Part shown: piece after piece, positions 16,083 to 25,751 of the stretch
Layout of the letters: each line of letters starts with the position of its first letter
Position numbering within the stretch: position 1 is the stretch's first letter
NCBI RefSeq assembly: GCF_900101445.1
Contig: NZ_FNKE01000001.1
Span: forward strand, 930,001 to 994,000
Length of the DNA stretch: 64,000 bases
Origin: Streptococcus equinus
Lineage (GTDB): Bacteria; Bacillota; Bacilli; Lactobacillales; Streptococcaceae
Direction of reading: 5' to 3'
Made by a program: the position numbers and the translations under genes
The notes under the pieces: model-generated
Seen by the model: the letters and a program-made list of their open reading frames with translations, nothing else
Told to the model about the DNA's origin: nothing
Database searches by the model: none

Positions 16083-17264
16083 TTATTTTTCCATGAATGC
16101 TTTCAAACGTCTTACAGCTTCTTTCAAAGTATCCAAATCAGTCGCATAGCTCAAACGAACGTTCTCAGGAGCACCGAACCCAGCACCAGTAACAAGGGCT
16201 ACTTCTGCCTCCTCAAGAATAGCTGTTGTAAAGGTAGTCACATCAGTGTAACCTTTCATTTCCATCGCTTTTTTCACGTTAGGGAAAAGATAGAAAGCAC
16301 CTTGTGGTTTAATGACTTCAAATCCAGGAACTTCACAAAGCAATGGGTAAATAGTATTTAGACGTTCTTCGAAGGCTTGGCGCATAACTTCGATAGAGTC
16401 TTGTGAACCAGTAAGAGCTTCAATCGCTGCATATTGTGAAACTGCCGTTAAGTTTGAAGTGGTTTGGCTGATAACTTTTGCCATACCTGAGATAATCTCT
16501 TCATTACCAACTGCAAAACCAACACGCCAACCAGTCATAGCATAAGTTTTTGAAGTACCATTTACAACAACTGTTTGATTTCGGATAGCTTCAGAAATTG
16601 ATGAAATTGGTGTAAACTCATTTCCATTATATACCAAACGACCGTAAATATCGTCTGCCAAGATTAAGATGTCGTGTTCAACAGCCCAATTACCAATTGC
16701 TTCTAATTCTTCACGGCTGTAAATCATACCAGTCGGATTAGATGGTGAATTCAATAAAAGAACTTTTGTTTTATCTGTACGAGCAGCTTCAAGTTGTTCT
16801 ACAGTAGCTTTGAAGTCATTTGCTTCAGTTGTCGCAACTGTTACAGGAACACCATCAACCATTTTAACTTGATCGACATAAGACACCCAACATGGTGTTG
16901 GGATAATAACTTCATCGCCTGGATTAAGAACAGTTGTAAAGAAAGTGTAGAGAATGAATTTTGCACCTGTTGCAACAACTACTTGATTACGGTTAACAGA
17001 ATAACCGTAGAAATTTTCCATGTAATTGTTGATTGCATCCTTCAATTCTGGAAGTCCAGAAGCAACAGTGTAGAAACTTGCTTTACCATTTTGAATAGCT
17101 TCAATTGCTGCATCTTGGATATTCTTAGGAGTTACAAAATCAGGTTCTCCCAATGTTAGTGATAAAATATCACGTCCTTGCGCTTTCAAGGCTTTGGCAC
17201 GCGCACTCGCTGCTAAAGTCACACTTTCTTCCATGTTCAACACGCGATTTGATAAGTTTGTCAT
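16083..17264 (-). CDS. aspC: Pyridoxal phosphate-dependent aspartate-type aminotransferase
   Basis: 393-residue fold-type I class I aminotransferase. The PLP lysine is in NGTSKTYAMTGWRVGF (about 234-249), with NSPSNPTG (about 172-179) as the coenzyme contact and a conserved arginine near the C-terminus (NVRLSYA) for the substrate carboxylate. By size, synteny with Bacillus aspB and neighbour asnS it most likely interconverts aspartate and oxaloacetate, feeding asparagine and aspartate supply. Start ATG overlaps the end of tseB by 4 bp. Confidence 0.93.
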   Translation of the reverse strand: MTNLSNRVLNMEESVTLAASARAKALKAQGRDILSLTLGEPDFVTPKNIQDAAIEAIQNGKASFYTVASGLPELKDAINNYMENFYGYSVNRNQVVVATGAKFILYTFFTTVLNPGDEVIIPTPCWVSYVDQVKMVDGVPVTVATTEANDFKATVEQLEAARTDKTKVLLLNSPSNPTGMIYSREELEAIGNWAVEHDILILADDIYGRLVYNGNEFTPISSISEAIRNQTVVVNGTSKTYAMTGWRVGFAVGNEEIISGMAKVISQTTSNLTAVSQYAAIEALTGSQDSIEVMRQAFEERLNTIYPLLCEVPGFEVIKPQGAFYLFPNVKKAMEMKGYTDVTTFTTAILEEAEVALVTGAGFGAPENVRLSYATDLDTLKEAVRRLKAFMEK

Positions 17265-17731
17265 ATGCCCTCCTTCTTCACGAGCTCACTTGTTTCAAAA
17301 TTCACAAGATAATAACCATCAGTAGCTGTGACTTCCCAAATTGGGGTCTTGCCATCAATTCCGTAAACAACTTTTGAAATTCCTGTCGCACCATTAGCTG
17401 CAGCAACTTGCTCAGCTTGCTTACGACTAATTCCATCGTTGACAGAATAGACAAACACCTTACCATTGTCTTCGCCAACAGCAACAATCTTCTGATCACC
17501 TGAAGCTGTCGTTCCAAAAACACTATAATAAGTCTTAGAACCATTATAAAGGTCAACAGAAGACGTTTGAACCAAATCAGCTTTTTCAATGGCTACTTGG
17601 GTCGCCAATTTTTCTGCTCTTCGTTTTGGCTGAATCGCTAAATCCAAAACAGTCGCAGCAGAAAGCAAGAGAACTAATAAAATCAAGCTAAAACCAAGTA
17701 AATACTGTTTTACTGGTGTTAATTTTTTCAT
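17261..17731 (-). CDS. TseB/YpmB-like DUF5590 membrane protein
   Basis: 156-residue protein with one N-terminal membrane helix (about 11-32) and an extracellular pair of cystatin-like/PepSY-type repeats: the first around 40-85, the second from about 90 with SVNDGISRKQAEQVAA and PIWEVTATDGYYLVNF. This matches DUF5590 proteins such as Bacillus YpmB (TseB), which modulates the elongation penicillin-binding protein PBP2A. Genomic position between dinG and aspC is the same as in Bacillus (dinG-ypmA-ypmB-aspB). Function here is inferred from that synteny. Confidence 0.85.
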   Translation of the reverse strand: MKKLTPVKQYLLGFSLILLVLLLSAATVLDLAIQPKRRAEKLATQVAIEKADLVQTSSVDLYNGSKTYYSVFGTTASGDQKIVAVGEDNGKVFVYSVNDGISRKQAEQVAAANGATGISKVVYGIDGKTPIWEVTATDGYYLVNFETSELVKKEGI

Positions 17732-17761
17732 TTACTTCTCCCTTTTTGTTTATCTCTTTTA

Positions 17762-20245
17762 TTATAGCAGAAAATTCTTTATTTCAGTGAGACTCTTTGA
17801 AAATTTTTGATGAGAAATGTAAAATTCTTCAGATAAAGCATCACTGATAATTTTTCCGTACGATTTTGTCAAAATTCGTGGATCAAGCAAAAGCACCGCC
17901 GAACGTTGATTTTCACGTCGCATGGTTCTTCCAATCGCTTGTTTTAGTTTTAAAATAGCCAATGGTAAAGAATAATCATTGAACGGTGATTTAGCTTGCG
18001 CTAGCAAATGATTACTGATTTTCTGAACAAATAAATCCTTAGGATTTTCAAACGGCAAGCGTGTAATAACCTCAATCATTTTATCTGACTGCACAAAGTC
18101 AACACCTTCCCAGAAAGCTCCTGTCCCAAGCAAGATATGACTTTCTCCGCGTTCAAAACGACGTTTGACATTATAGGCTGTCCCGTTTTTCTCTTGTGTC
18201 AAATGATGAAGGTCCATCTCATCTAAAAGCTCTGAAACATCAAACATGGCTTTTTTAGAATTAAAGAGCACCAACATCTGTTCATCCAATTGCCTAATCT
18301 GATAAATTCTCTCAGCAATAGCCTTAGCATAAGCTTCATCAGAAATCTCAGCTACATTTGGCATCTCTTCATCAATCCAAATGCGTTGCGACGTTTGCTT
18401 GTCTCGCTCAATGCTCATGTAATGATACTGCTCAAAACCAAGCAAACCTGCAAGACTAACTTGCGGACTAATGTGCAATGTCGCAGAAACCATGTAAGTC
18501 TTGCGTGTTTCTGGCAAGAATTCTTGGAAATTCAAGAGTTCATCACTACTTGCATTTAAGTAAGTCTGACGTTTTTCATTTTCAAAACTTGTCTCAAACC
18601 AAAAATCTGTGAACGGCTGTGCAAATAGGGCTAACAAATCTTCCAAGCACAGATAACGCCACTCGGGATTAAGAGCAAGTAACTCTTTAGCAGCTTGTTC
18701 CAGTCGATGCGCATCCTCTGTCGTCACGTAAGTTTCTTGATTTTGGTAAAAACGTGTGGCAAGATGGCTCAATTGGAAAGAAAGACTTTCAATCAAACGT
18801 TTTTCAAGCGTTGGCAGGGTAGCATCCAAATGCTTTTCAAGTTTTTGAACCAACTGCGTTACATTAACACGACGTCGTGAAAATTGTTCTAGATTCAAAA
18901 TCAATTTTTGCGCTTCGTCAAATACCAAAATCTTCTTAGCCGCAAACGCCTTATCATCTTGAACACGTTCTAAGAAATACGCATGATTAATAATCAAAAG
19001 CTTACTGTGCTTAGCATTTTCGTAAGTACGATTCCAAAAATCAACATCCTTGTACAGCGATTTTTCGCTTAAATTACCATCGTGTTTAATCTGTTCAAAA
19101 TAAGCTTCAAAACGCTGCTTTTGTCTGATTTCATCCAAATCTCCCGTTAGAGTTTCTGTTAACCAGACAAGCAATTGCATCTTATAACGATTAACTAAGC
19201 GATTGTCCCCTTCTCGGTGCAAGGTTTCCGCAAAAGAATCCAACTTAATATAGTTGCCAGGTCCTTTGATGGATTGGCAAGAAATGTGAAAGACCTCTTG
19301 AATCTTTTTAGCTTCATTAGCCATGATTTGGTCTTGCAAAATCTTTGTTGGCACCGAAACAATAATTTGCTCATCTTGTGCTAACTGCAAAAGTGGCAAA
19401 AGATAACCATAAGTCTTTCCTAGACCAGCCTGAGCTTCTAAGAATGAGATTTTTGAACTTTGAAAATCATCTTTAACCATTTGAGCAAAGCGACTCTGCT
19501 TCTCACGCGCATCCAAGCCTAGAAGTGCCATATTTAACTCAAAATCATCAGACAACTTACGCTCACTGCCAATTGCTTTTGCACGTCGTAAAATCAAGCC
19601 ACCAACTTCTTGGTAATCTTTTTTTGACATGACTTTCGCCTTTTTAAAGCTCTCCTCAACCAACATTCCCGTTTCAAATAAGAGATTATCTGAGAATGGC
19701 AAAAGCTGCTCTAGCAATTCTTTGGGCAGACTTTCCATTTTTTCTTTTAGTTTTAACAATAACTGAGCAGTCGCATAAGCATCAGAAATAGCCGTGTGCG
19801 CATCTGTCAAATCTAGTTGTAAAACATCTGCTAGGTGACCTAGCGTATATTTTTCAAGGGTCGGATAGAAAACTTGTGATAACTCTACCGTATCAACAAG
19901 CGGCGTACGTAATTCGTACCCTTCTAAGAATAATTTTTCTGCTAAAAGATTGGCATCAAATTTCACATTGTGAGCCACAAAAACACAGTCCGAAATCAAG
20001 TGATAAATCTCTTGAGCAACTTGTGAAAAATCTGGCGCTTTTGCCAATTGCTCATCTGTTATCCCTGTTAAATGAATAATGTGTTCAGTCAAAGCCTCGT
20101 GCGGATTAACATCCGTTTGATAGGTCTTCACAATCTGATTATTTTCAATAATGACAATGCCAACCTGAATAATTTCTGCCATTGCGTGGGCACCCGTTGC
20201 CTCCAAATCCACAACAGCATATTTTTGAGAATTAACTTGCATCAT
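17762..20245 (-). CDS. dinG: DinG: DnaQ-family exonuclease fused to XPD-like helicase
   Basis: 827-residue Firmicute-type DinG. The first about 165 residues are a DEDD 3'-5' exonuclease (VVDLEATGAH, HNVKFDANLL, DAHTAISDAYAT). The helicase part has Walker A EAQAGLGKTYGY (about 270-281), the DEAQ box LVFDEAQKL (about 442), GTGAFWEGVDF and IGRTMRRENQR near the C-terminus. No four-cysteine iron-sulfur domain is present between the Walker boxes, unlike E. coli DinG. It acts on structured nucleic acids in repair; Staphylococcus DinG shows exonuclease activity. Two start ATGs are adjacent (MM). Confidence 0.95.
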   Translation of the reverse strand: MMQVNSQKYAVVDLEATGAHAMAEIIQVGIVIIENNQIVKTYQTDVNPHEALTEHIIHLTGITDEQLAKAPDFSQVAQEIYHLISDCVFVAHNVKFDANLLAEKLFLEGYELRTPLVDTVELSQVFYPTLEKYTLGHLADVLQLDLTDAHTAISDAYATAQLLLKLKEKMESLPKELLEQLLPFSDNLLFETGMLVEESFKKAKVMSKKDYQEVGGLILRRAKAIGSERKLSDDFELNMALLGLDAREKQSRFAQMVKDDFQSSKISFLEAQAGLGKTYGYLLPLLQLAQDEQIIVSVPTKILQDQIMANEAKKIQEVFHISCQSIKGPGNYIKLDSFAETLHREGDNRLVNRYKMQLLVWLTETLTGDLDEIRQKQRFEAYFEQIKHDGNLSEKSLYKDVDFWNRTYENAKHSKLLIINHAYFLERVQDDKAFAAKKILVFDEAQKLILNLEQFSRRRVNVTQLVQKLEKHLDATLPTLEKRLIESLSFQLSHLATRFYQNQETYVTTEDAHRLEQAAKELLALNPEWRYLCLEDLLALFAQPFTDFWFETSFENEKRQTYLNASSDELLNFQEFLPETRKTYMVSATLHISPQVSLAGLLGFEQYHYMSIERDKQTSQRIWIDEEMPNVAEISDEAYAKAIAERIYQIRQLDEQMLVLFNSKKAMFDVSELLDEMDLHHLTQEKNGTAYNVKRRFERGESHILLGTGAFWEGVDFVQSDKMIEVITRLPFENPKDLFVQKISNHLLAQAKSPFNDYSLPLAILKLKQAIGRTMRRENQRSAVLLLDPRILTKSYGKIISDALSEEFYISHQKFSKSLTEIKNFLL

Positions 20246-20370
20246 AACATTTAAATTATACCATTTTTAGGACACACATTCACCTAATCCAAAAAATAAG
20301 ATGGTGAAAAGTTGCCTTTTCAAAAAAGACATTATATGACTTTTAAAGACTTTTTTGATACACTTTTTTT

Positions 20371-21012
20371 ATGAAGATTTTTAGATTATTAAACCATGTT
20401 GCACGTGAAAATACCTACTTATTGGTCAATGACCAAGCTATCATCGTTGTTGACCCTGGTAGCGATACAGATAAAATTAAAGAAAAAATTACAGCAATTG
20501 ATAAACCCGTAGCTGCTATCTTAATCACACACGCTCACTACGACCACATTATGGGACTTGATGTTATTCGTGATGCCTTTGGGCAGCCGCCTGTTTATAT
20601 CTCTGAAAAAGAAGCTTCTTGGCTTTATTCACCCAAAGATAATTTCTCAGGACTAGACCGCCATGCTGATATGGATGATGTGATTTTAAAACCCGCTGAA
20701 CACCACTTCCAATATCAAGAAGATTACGTATTAGCTGGTTTTCGTTTTCAAGCACGTCAAACACCAGGACATTCATGGGGAAGTGTTTCGCTAGTTTTCC
20801 CTGATGATGAACTTGTTCTTACTGGTGATGCACTCTTTCGTGAAACCATTGGGCGAACTGATTTGCCAACTGGTAATGCTGAAGAATTGCTTCATAGCAT
20901 TAAAACAGAGCTCTTTAGTCTGCCAAATCATTTCACCGTATACCCTGGCCATGGTCGTGAAACGACTATCGCACATGAAAAGAATTTTAATCCGTATTTT
21001 AACACACTATGA
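20371..21012 (+). CDS. MBL-fold metallo-hydrolase (glyoxalase II-like)
   Basis: 213-residue metallo-beta-lactamase-fold hydrolase. Metal ligands are visible: THAHYDHIMG (about 54-63), the TPGHSWGSVSL histidine (about 134), GDALFRETIGRTD aspartate and the late YPGHGRETT histidine. This pattern is that of the YcbL/glyoxalase II-like group with two metals. Substrate could be a hydroxyacyl thioester, but many members act on other esters. The gene overlaps the next gene by 4 bp (ATGA), suggesting a two-gene operon. Confidence 0.9.
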   Translation: MKIFRLLNHVARENTYLLVNDQAIIVVDPGSDTDKIKEKITAIDKPVAAILITHAHYDHIMGLDVIRDAFGQPPVYISEKEASWLYSPKDNFSGLDRHADMDDVILKPAEHHFQYQEDYVLAGFRFQARQTPGHSWGSVSLVFPDDELVLTGDALFRETIGRTDLPTGNAEELLHSIKTELFSLPNHFTVYPGHGRETTIAHEKNFNPYFNTL

Positions 21013-21722
21013 AAAAACTTAAAAAATGCCTACTCTACTTTTTAGTTTGTTTAGCAGCCCTATTTATTTTAAGTCTTGGTTTTATTCGTTACAAAACCTA
21101 CCAGGCACACCAGAGCTCTATGGCAGCCGCTAAATCCGCTAAAATCACAAAAGATTATCTACTCTTTGAAAGTAAAGAAAGCGCAAAAGCAACTATTGTC
21201 TTTTACCAAGGTGCTCTTGTCGAAGAAAAAGCCTACGCTGGCTTGGCTAATAATTTAACCAAGTCAGGATATGATGTTTATATCTTGAAAACACCGCTAA
21301 ATCTTCCTGTGCTATCAAGCCAAAAAGCTTTAACAGTCATCAAAGAAAAGAACTTAAAAAATGTCTACCTTGCTGGACACTCCCTAGGTGGGGTTGTAGC
21401 TTGTTTAAACGCTGACGCAGCAAAGACAGACATTTCTGGTTTAATCCTCCTTGCAAGCTACCCAAGTGAAAAAACAGACTTGTCAAAAGACAAACTAAAA
21501 GTTCTCTCAATCACAGCTAGCAAGGACAAAATCCTCAAGTGGAAGCAATATGAGGACGCTAAAAAAAGGCTCCCAAAAGATACCAACTACGTTAGCATCT
21601 CTGGTGGGAACCACAGCGAGTTTGGAGACTATGGTCATCAGGCAAAAGATGGACAAGCTAGCATCTCTCAAAAAGAACAAGAAGACCAAATCGTCACTGC
21701 TATTACAAACTTTATAAATTAA
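21009..21722 (+). CDS. Membrane-anchored alpha/beta hydrolase
   Basis: 237-residue alpha/beta hydrolase with an N-terminal hydrophobic helix (about residues 6-26, positively charged before it), so it is probably tethered outside the membrane. The nucleophile elbow GHSLGG is near residue 122-127 and the catalytic histidine is likely in SGGNHSEFG (about 199-207). It resembles the alpha/beta-hydrolase YqiA-like or DUF1749-like proteins; substrate is unknown. It is translationally coupled to the MBL-fold gene. Confidence 0.85.
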   Translation: MKKLKKCLLYFLVCLAALFILSLGFIRYKTYQAHQSSMAAAKSAKITKDYLLFESKESAKATIVFYQGALVEEKAYAGLANNLTKSGYDVYILKTPLNLPVLSSQKALTVIKEKNLKNVYLAGHSLGGVVACLNADAAKTDISGLILLASYPSEKTDLSKDKLKVLSITASKDKILKWKQYEDAKKRLPKDTNYVSISGGNHSEFGDYGHQAKDGQASISQKEQEDQIVTAITNFIN

Positions 21723-21753
21723 AACAACTTCTGAAAATCAGAAGTTGTTTTTT
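21721..21753. terminator. Bidirectional terminator
   Basis: AAAACAACTTCTGA/TCAGAAGTTGTTTT hairpin with a T-run, between the alpha/beta hydrolase and the converging ftsX. Confidence 0.9.
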
Positions 21754-21757
21754 TAGA

Positions 21758-22687
21758 TTAAATTTTAAGATAACGTCTCATTGAGATAACTGAACCAAGT
21801 GATCCGATAAGGATACCCACAACAAACATACCACCGATAATCATTGGAAGGAATGTGTCAGCTGGGTAAAGTGTCAAACCTTGGACCTCGAATTGTGGAT
21901 TTACTGATGCGTAAACGGCTTTATAACCGAAGTAAATGATGATTGATGGAACAATTGCACCAAGCAAACCAACCCAAGCACCTTCAAAGAAGAATGGGCC
22001 ACGGATATAAGAGTTCTTAGCACCAACCAAACGCATGATTTCAATATCGCGGTGACGAGACATAATTGTCATACGAATTGTATTTGAAATCAAGAAAATA
22101 GCTACGACAACAAGGAGAACAGTACCTGCAAATCCCCATGTACGGATAAATTTAGAAATCTTGAAGAGTTGATCTGAGTTTGAACCACCGTAGTTAACTG
22201 ATTCAACCCCTTCAATTTTAGAAATCTTATTAGCAACTTTCTTAACTTTTGATGCTGATGTCGCTTCTACAACGTAAACGTCTTGCAATGGATTTGAATC
22301 TCCATCAAACATTGACCAGTCATCACCATATGTTTCTTTCAACTTAGCTAATTGGTCATCTTTACTTGAGAAGGTAACTGATTTAACACCAGAAAGTGCA
22401 TTGATTTGGTCATAAACTTGGTGATAAGCATCATTTTGAACAGTTTCACCAACTTCATTTGTTTTTGTTTCTGAATTATCAGCAGAGTTAACATCCAAAT
22501 AAACACTAATTTGAATATTATTTTCAATACCTTGAGCAATTTTTTCAACGTTCAAGAGAACAGCTGCAAAAATACCAACAAGTGTCAATGTAATCGCAAC
22601 TGAGCTGACTGATGCAATGGTCATCCAGATGTTTCGTTTTAAACTTTTAATAGATTCCCATAAGTGGCGGAAAAAGTGTCTAATCAT
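21758..22687 (-). CDS. ftsX: Cell division protein FtsX
   Basis: 309-residue permease-like partner of FtsE. It has four membrane helices: one near the N-terminus (WMTIASVSSVAITLTLVGIF) and three in the C-terminal half, with a large extracellular loop between helix 1 and 2. In streptococci FtsEX activates the peptidoglycan hydrolase PcsB through this loop. I start at ATG 22687 ([15 protein letters not shown]), which overlaps the ftsE stop by 8 bp and has GAAGGAGAATACGG upstream; the longer frame runs inside ftsE. Confidence 0.96.
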   Translation of the reverse strand: MIRHFFRHLWESIKSLKRNIWMTIASVSSVAITLTLVGIFAAVLLNVEKIAQGIENNIQISVYLDVNSADNSETKTNEVGETVQNDAYHQVYDQINALSGVKSVTFSSKDDQLAKLKETYGDDWSMFDGDSNPLQDVYVVEATSASKVKKVANKISKIEGVESVNYGGSNSDQLFKISKFIRTWGFAGTVLLVVVAIFLISNTIRMTIMSRHRDIEIMRLVGAKNSYIRGPFFFEGAWVGLLGAIVPSIIIYFGYKAVYASVNPQFEVQGLTLYPADTFLPMIIGGMFVVGILIGSLGSVISMRRYLKI

Positions 22688-23372
22688 TATATCCGTATTC
22701 TCCTTCCTCTTCATCACGTACAATACGTCCTTCTTCAATTGCGATAACGCGATGGCGAAGGTTATCAACGATTTGTTTGTTGTGTGTTGCCATTAGAACG
22801 GTTGTCCCTTGAAGGTTGATACGTTCTAACAATTGCATGATTTCCCAAGAAATTTCTGGGTCAAGGTTACCAGTTGGTTCGTCAGCAATCAATACTTTTG
22901 GATTGTTAACGATGGCACGCGCAATTGCCACACGTTGTTGTTCACCACCAGATAATTGGTCTGGGAATGAACGCATTTTGTGTTTAAGTCCAACAAGTTC
23001 AAGCACTTCTGGAACGCGTTTTTTGATTTCACGTGGCTTTTCACCAATAACTTGCATGGCATAAGCAACGTTTTCAAAAACAGTCTTCTTAGGAAGAAGT
23101 TTGTAGTCTTGGAAGACAACGCCAATGCTACGACGCAAAATTGGGATTTGACGTTTTTTCATTTTTGTAAGGTTAAATTCCCCAACTTTAAGTGTTCCAG
23201 CAGACACTTTTTCTTCGCGGTAAAGCAATTTAATAAAGCTTGATTTACCAGCACCAGAAGGACCAACAATATAAACAAATTCACCTGGGTTGACAGATAC
23301 ATTGATATCTCTCAAAGCAGTTGTTGAGCGGTGATACTTTTTAGTTACACCTTTCATTTCAATTAATGCCAT
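22680..23372 (-). CDS. ftsE: Cell division ATP-binding protein FtsE
   Basis: 230-residue ABC ATPase. Walker A is GPSGAGKSS (about 38-46), the signature is [15 protein letters not shown] (about 140-154), and Walker [13 protein letters not shown]. It pairs with FtsX to couple ATP hydrolysis to activation of septal peptidoglycan hydrolysis. The prfB-ftsE-ftsX order is conserved in streptococci, and the gene lies 47 bp after prfB. Confidence 0.97.
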   Translation of the reverse strand: MALIEMKGVTKKYHRSTTALRDINVSVNPGEFVYIVGPSGAGKSSFIKLLYREEKVSAGTLKVGEFNLTKMKKRQIPILRRSIGVVFQDYKLLPKKTVFENVAYAMQVIGEKPREIKKRVPEVLELVGLKHKMRSFPDQLSGGEQQRVAIARAIVNNPKVLIADEPTGNLDPEISWEIMQLLERINLQGTTVLMATHNKQIVDNLRHRVIAIEEGRIVRDEEEGEYGYND

Positions 23373-23419
23373 TTGTATTTTCCTTTACGATTTTGTTATC
23401 CTAAAATTTTACTTTCGAG

Positions 23420-24515
23420 TTAATCAATACGCCATTTCAAGAAAGCGTCGATGAAACCATCAATGTCACCATCCATGACTTTATCAACTTGAGCAACTTC
23501 ATAGCCTGTACGGTGGTCTTTAACCATTGTATATGGAGTGAAGACATATGAGCGGATTTGGCTACCCCAAGTGATCTCTTTTTTATCACCTTTAAGAGCA
23601 TCCACTTCTTGCGCTTTTTTCTCTTGTTCTAATTGATAAAGTTTTGCTTGCAACATTTTCATAGCGCGATCACGGTTACCGTATTGAGTACGGTCAACAG
23701 TTGACGCAACAACAATTCCTGTTGGAATGTGAGTCAAACGAACACCGGTAGAAACCTTGTTGACGTTTTGTCCACCAGCACCACCTGAACGGAAAGTATC
23801 CATCTTGATATCATCATCACGGATTTCAACCTCAATAGTGTCATCCAATTCTGGCATCACTTCAACAGAAGAGAATGACGTATGGCGACGTTTAGCTGAG
23901 TCAAATGGTGAGATACGAACCAGACGGTGAACACCCATTTCTGATTTCAAAAGTCCGTAAGCATTTGGTCCTTCAAAAGAAAGGGTTACTGATTTGATAC
24001 CAGCTTCATCACCAGCTTGATAGTCAAGGGTTTCAACTTTAAAGCCTTTGGCATTTCCATAACGTGTGTACATACGGAAAAGCATATCAGCCCAGTCTTG
24101 TGCTTCCGTACCACCTGATCCTGGGTGAATTTCCAAGATGGCATTGTTACGGTCATAAGGTTCTGATAAAAGAAGTGTCATTTCATAACTTGTCATGATT
24201 TTATCAAGTTTTTCAAGAGTTTCTTCTAAATCAGCTTGAACAGAATCGTCTTCATCTAACATTTCCAAATATAGTTCTGTTTCATCAGACAATTCTTGCA
24301 TCTCGTTAAATGTTTCATAGGTTTGTTTCAAACCGTTCAATTCTTGAGATGTTTTCTGCGCTGCAATGTTGTCATTCCAAAAATCTGGCTCAGTCATTTT
24401 ATTTTCAAGAAGCGCAATGTCTTCTTCCAAACGATCTAAGTCAAAGAGACCTCCTGAAGCTAGTCAACTTCTCTTGATTTTCTACTATTTTTTGGCGGAT
24501 TTCAGCCACTTCCAT
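23420..24515 (-). CDS. prfB: Peptide chain release factor 2, made by programmed +1 frameshift
   Basis: RF2 recognises UGA and UAA; the GGQ peptidyl-hydrolysis motif is in [14 protein letters not shown] and the SPF tripeptide is in VRISPFDSA. The gene starts at ATG 24515 ([11 protein letters not shown]). After 24 codons the zero frame meets an in-frame TGA (24443-24441) in the context AGG-AGG-TCT-CTT-TGA-C: an internal Shine-Dalgarno sequence (24455-24450), then the slippery CTT-TGA-C. A +1 shift joins the first 24 codons to [13 protein letters not shown] and gives a 364-residue protein, the normal RF2 length. Low RF2 allows more shifting, so the site is autoregulatory. Confidence 0.97.
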
Positions 24516-24530
24516 GAGATAACTCCTTTA

Positions 24531-24828
24531 TTAAGATATTTAGTCCGTCAAGAAAGCGAGATGAAAATAGGAATTCGACGCTGTGTCTTGTGACACAAGA
24601 AGAATTATCTTTTTCACGACGCTTTTAGGACGAATTCAGTTAACTTAAGATATTAAGTTCGTTAAACGAGTAAAGCAAAAATAGGAATTTTGACGAAGAG
24701 CTCTTAAGCTCTAGAAAAAATTTTCTTTTTTGCACAACTCGTAGAACGTATTCAGTTAACATAAGATATTGAGTCCGTTAAGAAAGCAAGATGAAAATAG
24801 GAATTTTTAATCTGCTTTTTGGACTTAA
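24531..24828. repeat. Tandem array of three copies of a ~115-bp intergenic repeat
   Basis: The units begin at 24531, 24645 and 24761 with the shared opening WTAAGATATTNAGTYCGTYAA, and each has RAAAATAGGAATTY about 35 bp later. Units 1 and 2 end in a GGACGAATTCAG or GAACGTATTCAG block followed by TTAAC; unit 3 is truncated near 24828. Each unit can fold on itself: unit 1 has TGTGTCTTGTGACACA and CGACGC pairs, unit 2 has AGAGCTCTTAAGCTCT. No coding capacity is seen. The array occupies the gap upstream of prfB and may contain its promoter. Confidence 0.8.
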
Positions 24829-25007
24829 TTAATCAAATCTATAGTCAGCTTATCTTTACTTTTTGACGCTTTTATAGATTTCCTTACTGCCTTTTTATTT
24901 TATCATAAAGGCTGTAAAATTGCTATTGGCTACCATTAGCAGCCATTTTATTTACCTAGCTTAGGCTACAATTCCTAAAACAATTACCTTTCAATATGAC
25001 AATGCCA
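24829..25007. other. Intergenic remainder upstream of prfB, nothing assigned
   Basis: This AT-rich stretch holds short imperfect hairpins (for example around GGCTACCATTAGCAGCC) but no convincing promoter, terminator or open reading frame. Confidence 0.5.
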
Positions 25008-25655
25008 TTAAGCTTCTTTTTCAATCACTTGCATAACTTCTGTTAAGCTATCAACCAAGACACTAGCTTGTGATTGATCAATGCCAAATACTTTATCACG
25101 AATAGCAATCACTCGCACTCCCGCTGCCACACCGGCTTGGATTCCTTTTTGGCTATCTTCAATAATAACAATATCACCTTTATCGAATCCTAATTTAGCG
25201 CAAGCGGCGTTATAAATTGCTGGGTTTGGTTTACCTTCTTTGAAGTCATCACCTGTCAAAATATAAGTGAAAAAGTCAAACAAGCCACATTTTGTCAAAG
25301 CTCGCTCAACATCTTTTCGCACAGTGTTTGAAGCCAAAGCCAAAACATATCCTTTTGCTTTTAAATCACCAAGTACCTTTTTGGCATCTGGAAAAACTAA
25401 TTGACTATAATCTGGTCGATGAACATTTTTATAAGCAGTGTATTCTGCTTCCAAAGCTTTTGTATCATAGTTTGAAATCTTGTCACCTAAGATTTTTTCC
25501 CAGAACTGATCCATACGTCCACCAACAAAAAATTTAGGTGGCAAATGCTTGATAGAAATGCCTTTACTTCCTAAAAATGCCTCACGACGGTCAAAATAAA
25601 AATTCTCAGTGTTAAATAAAACACCATCCATATCAAATATAATTGCTTTAATCAT
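25008..25655 (-). CDS. HAD-superfamily phosphatase, beta-phosphoglucomutase-like subfamily
   Basis: 215-residue HAD hydrolase. The nucleophile motif is IIFDMDGVLFNTE at the N-terminus, followed by an alpha-helical cap (about 20-85), motif 2 in ALASNTVRKDVE, motif 3 K-G-KPNPAIY and motif 4 IIEDSQKG. This set is typical of beta-phosphoglucomutase-like and sugar-phosphate phosphatases. ATG 25655 (MIKAIIF) is chosen because GGGGAGGCTTTC precedes it. The gene is monocistronic. Substrate cannot be named. Confidence 0.88.
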   Translation of the reverse strand: MIKAIIFDMDGVLFNTENFYFDRREAFLGSKGISIKHLPPKFFVGGRMDQFWEKILGDKISNYDTKALEAEYTAYKNVHRPDYSQLVFPDAKKVLGDLKAKGYVLALASNTVRKDVERALTKCGLFDFFTYILTGDDFKEGKPNPAIYNAACAKLGFDKGDIVIIEDSQKGIQAGVAAGVRVIAIRDKVFGIDQSQASVLVDSLTEVMQVIEKEA

Positions 25656-25708
25656 GAAAGCCTCCCCAGAATATTCTACCATAAATTTTTCAAAGATTTT
25701 CAGAAAGC

Positions 25709-25737
25709 AAAAAAGCTAGGACAATTTGTCCTAGCTA
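25709..25737 (-). terminator. Terminator of the Mn/Ca ATPase gene
   Basis: TTAGCTAGGACA/TGTCCTAGCT perfect stem followed by TTTTTTGC on the minus strand. Confidence 0.9.
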
Positions 25738-25751
25738 ATAGTTAGCATATT

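Noticed and set aside
24471-24800. CRISPR interpretation of the repeats upstream of prfB
   Set aside because: Units are about 115 bp and similar along their whole length, and the copies are degenerate, unlike short identical repeats with variable spacers.
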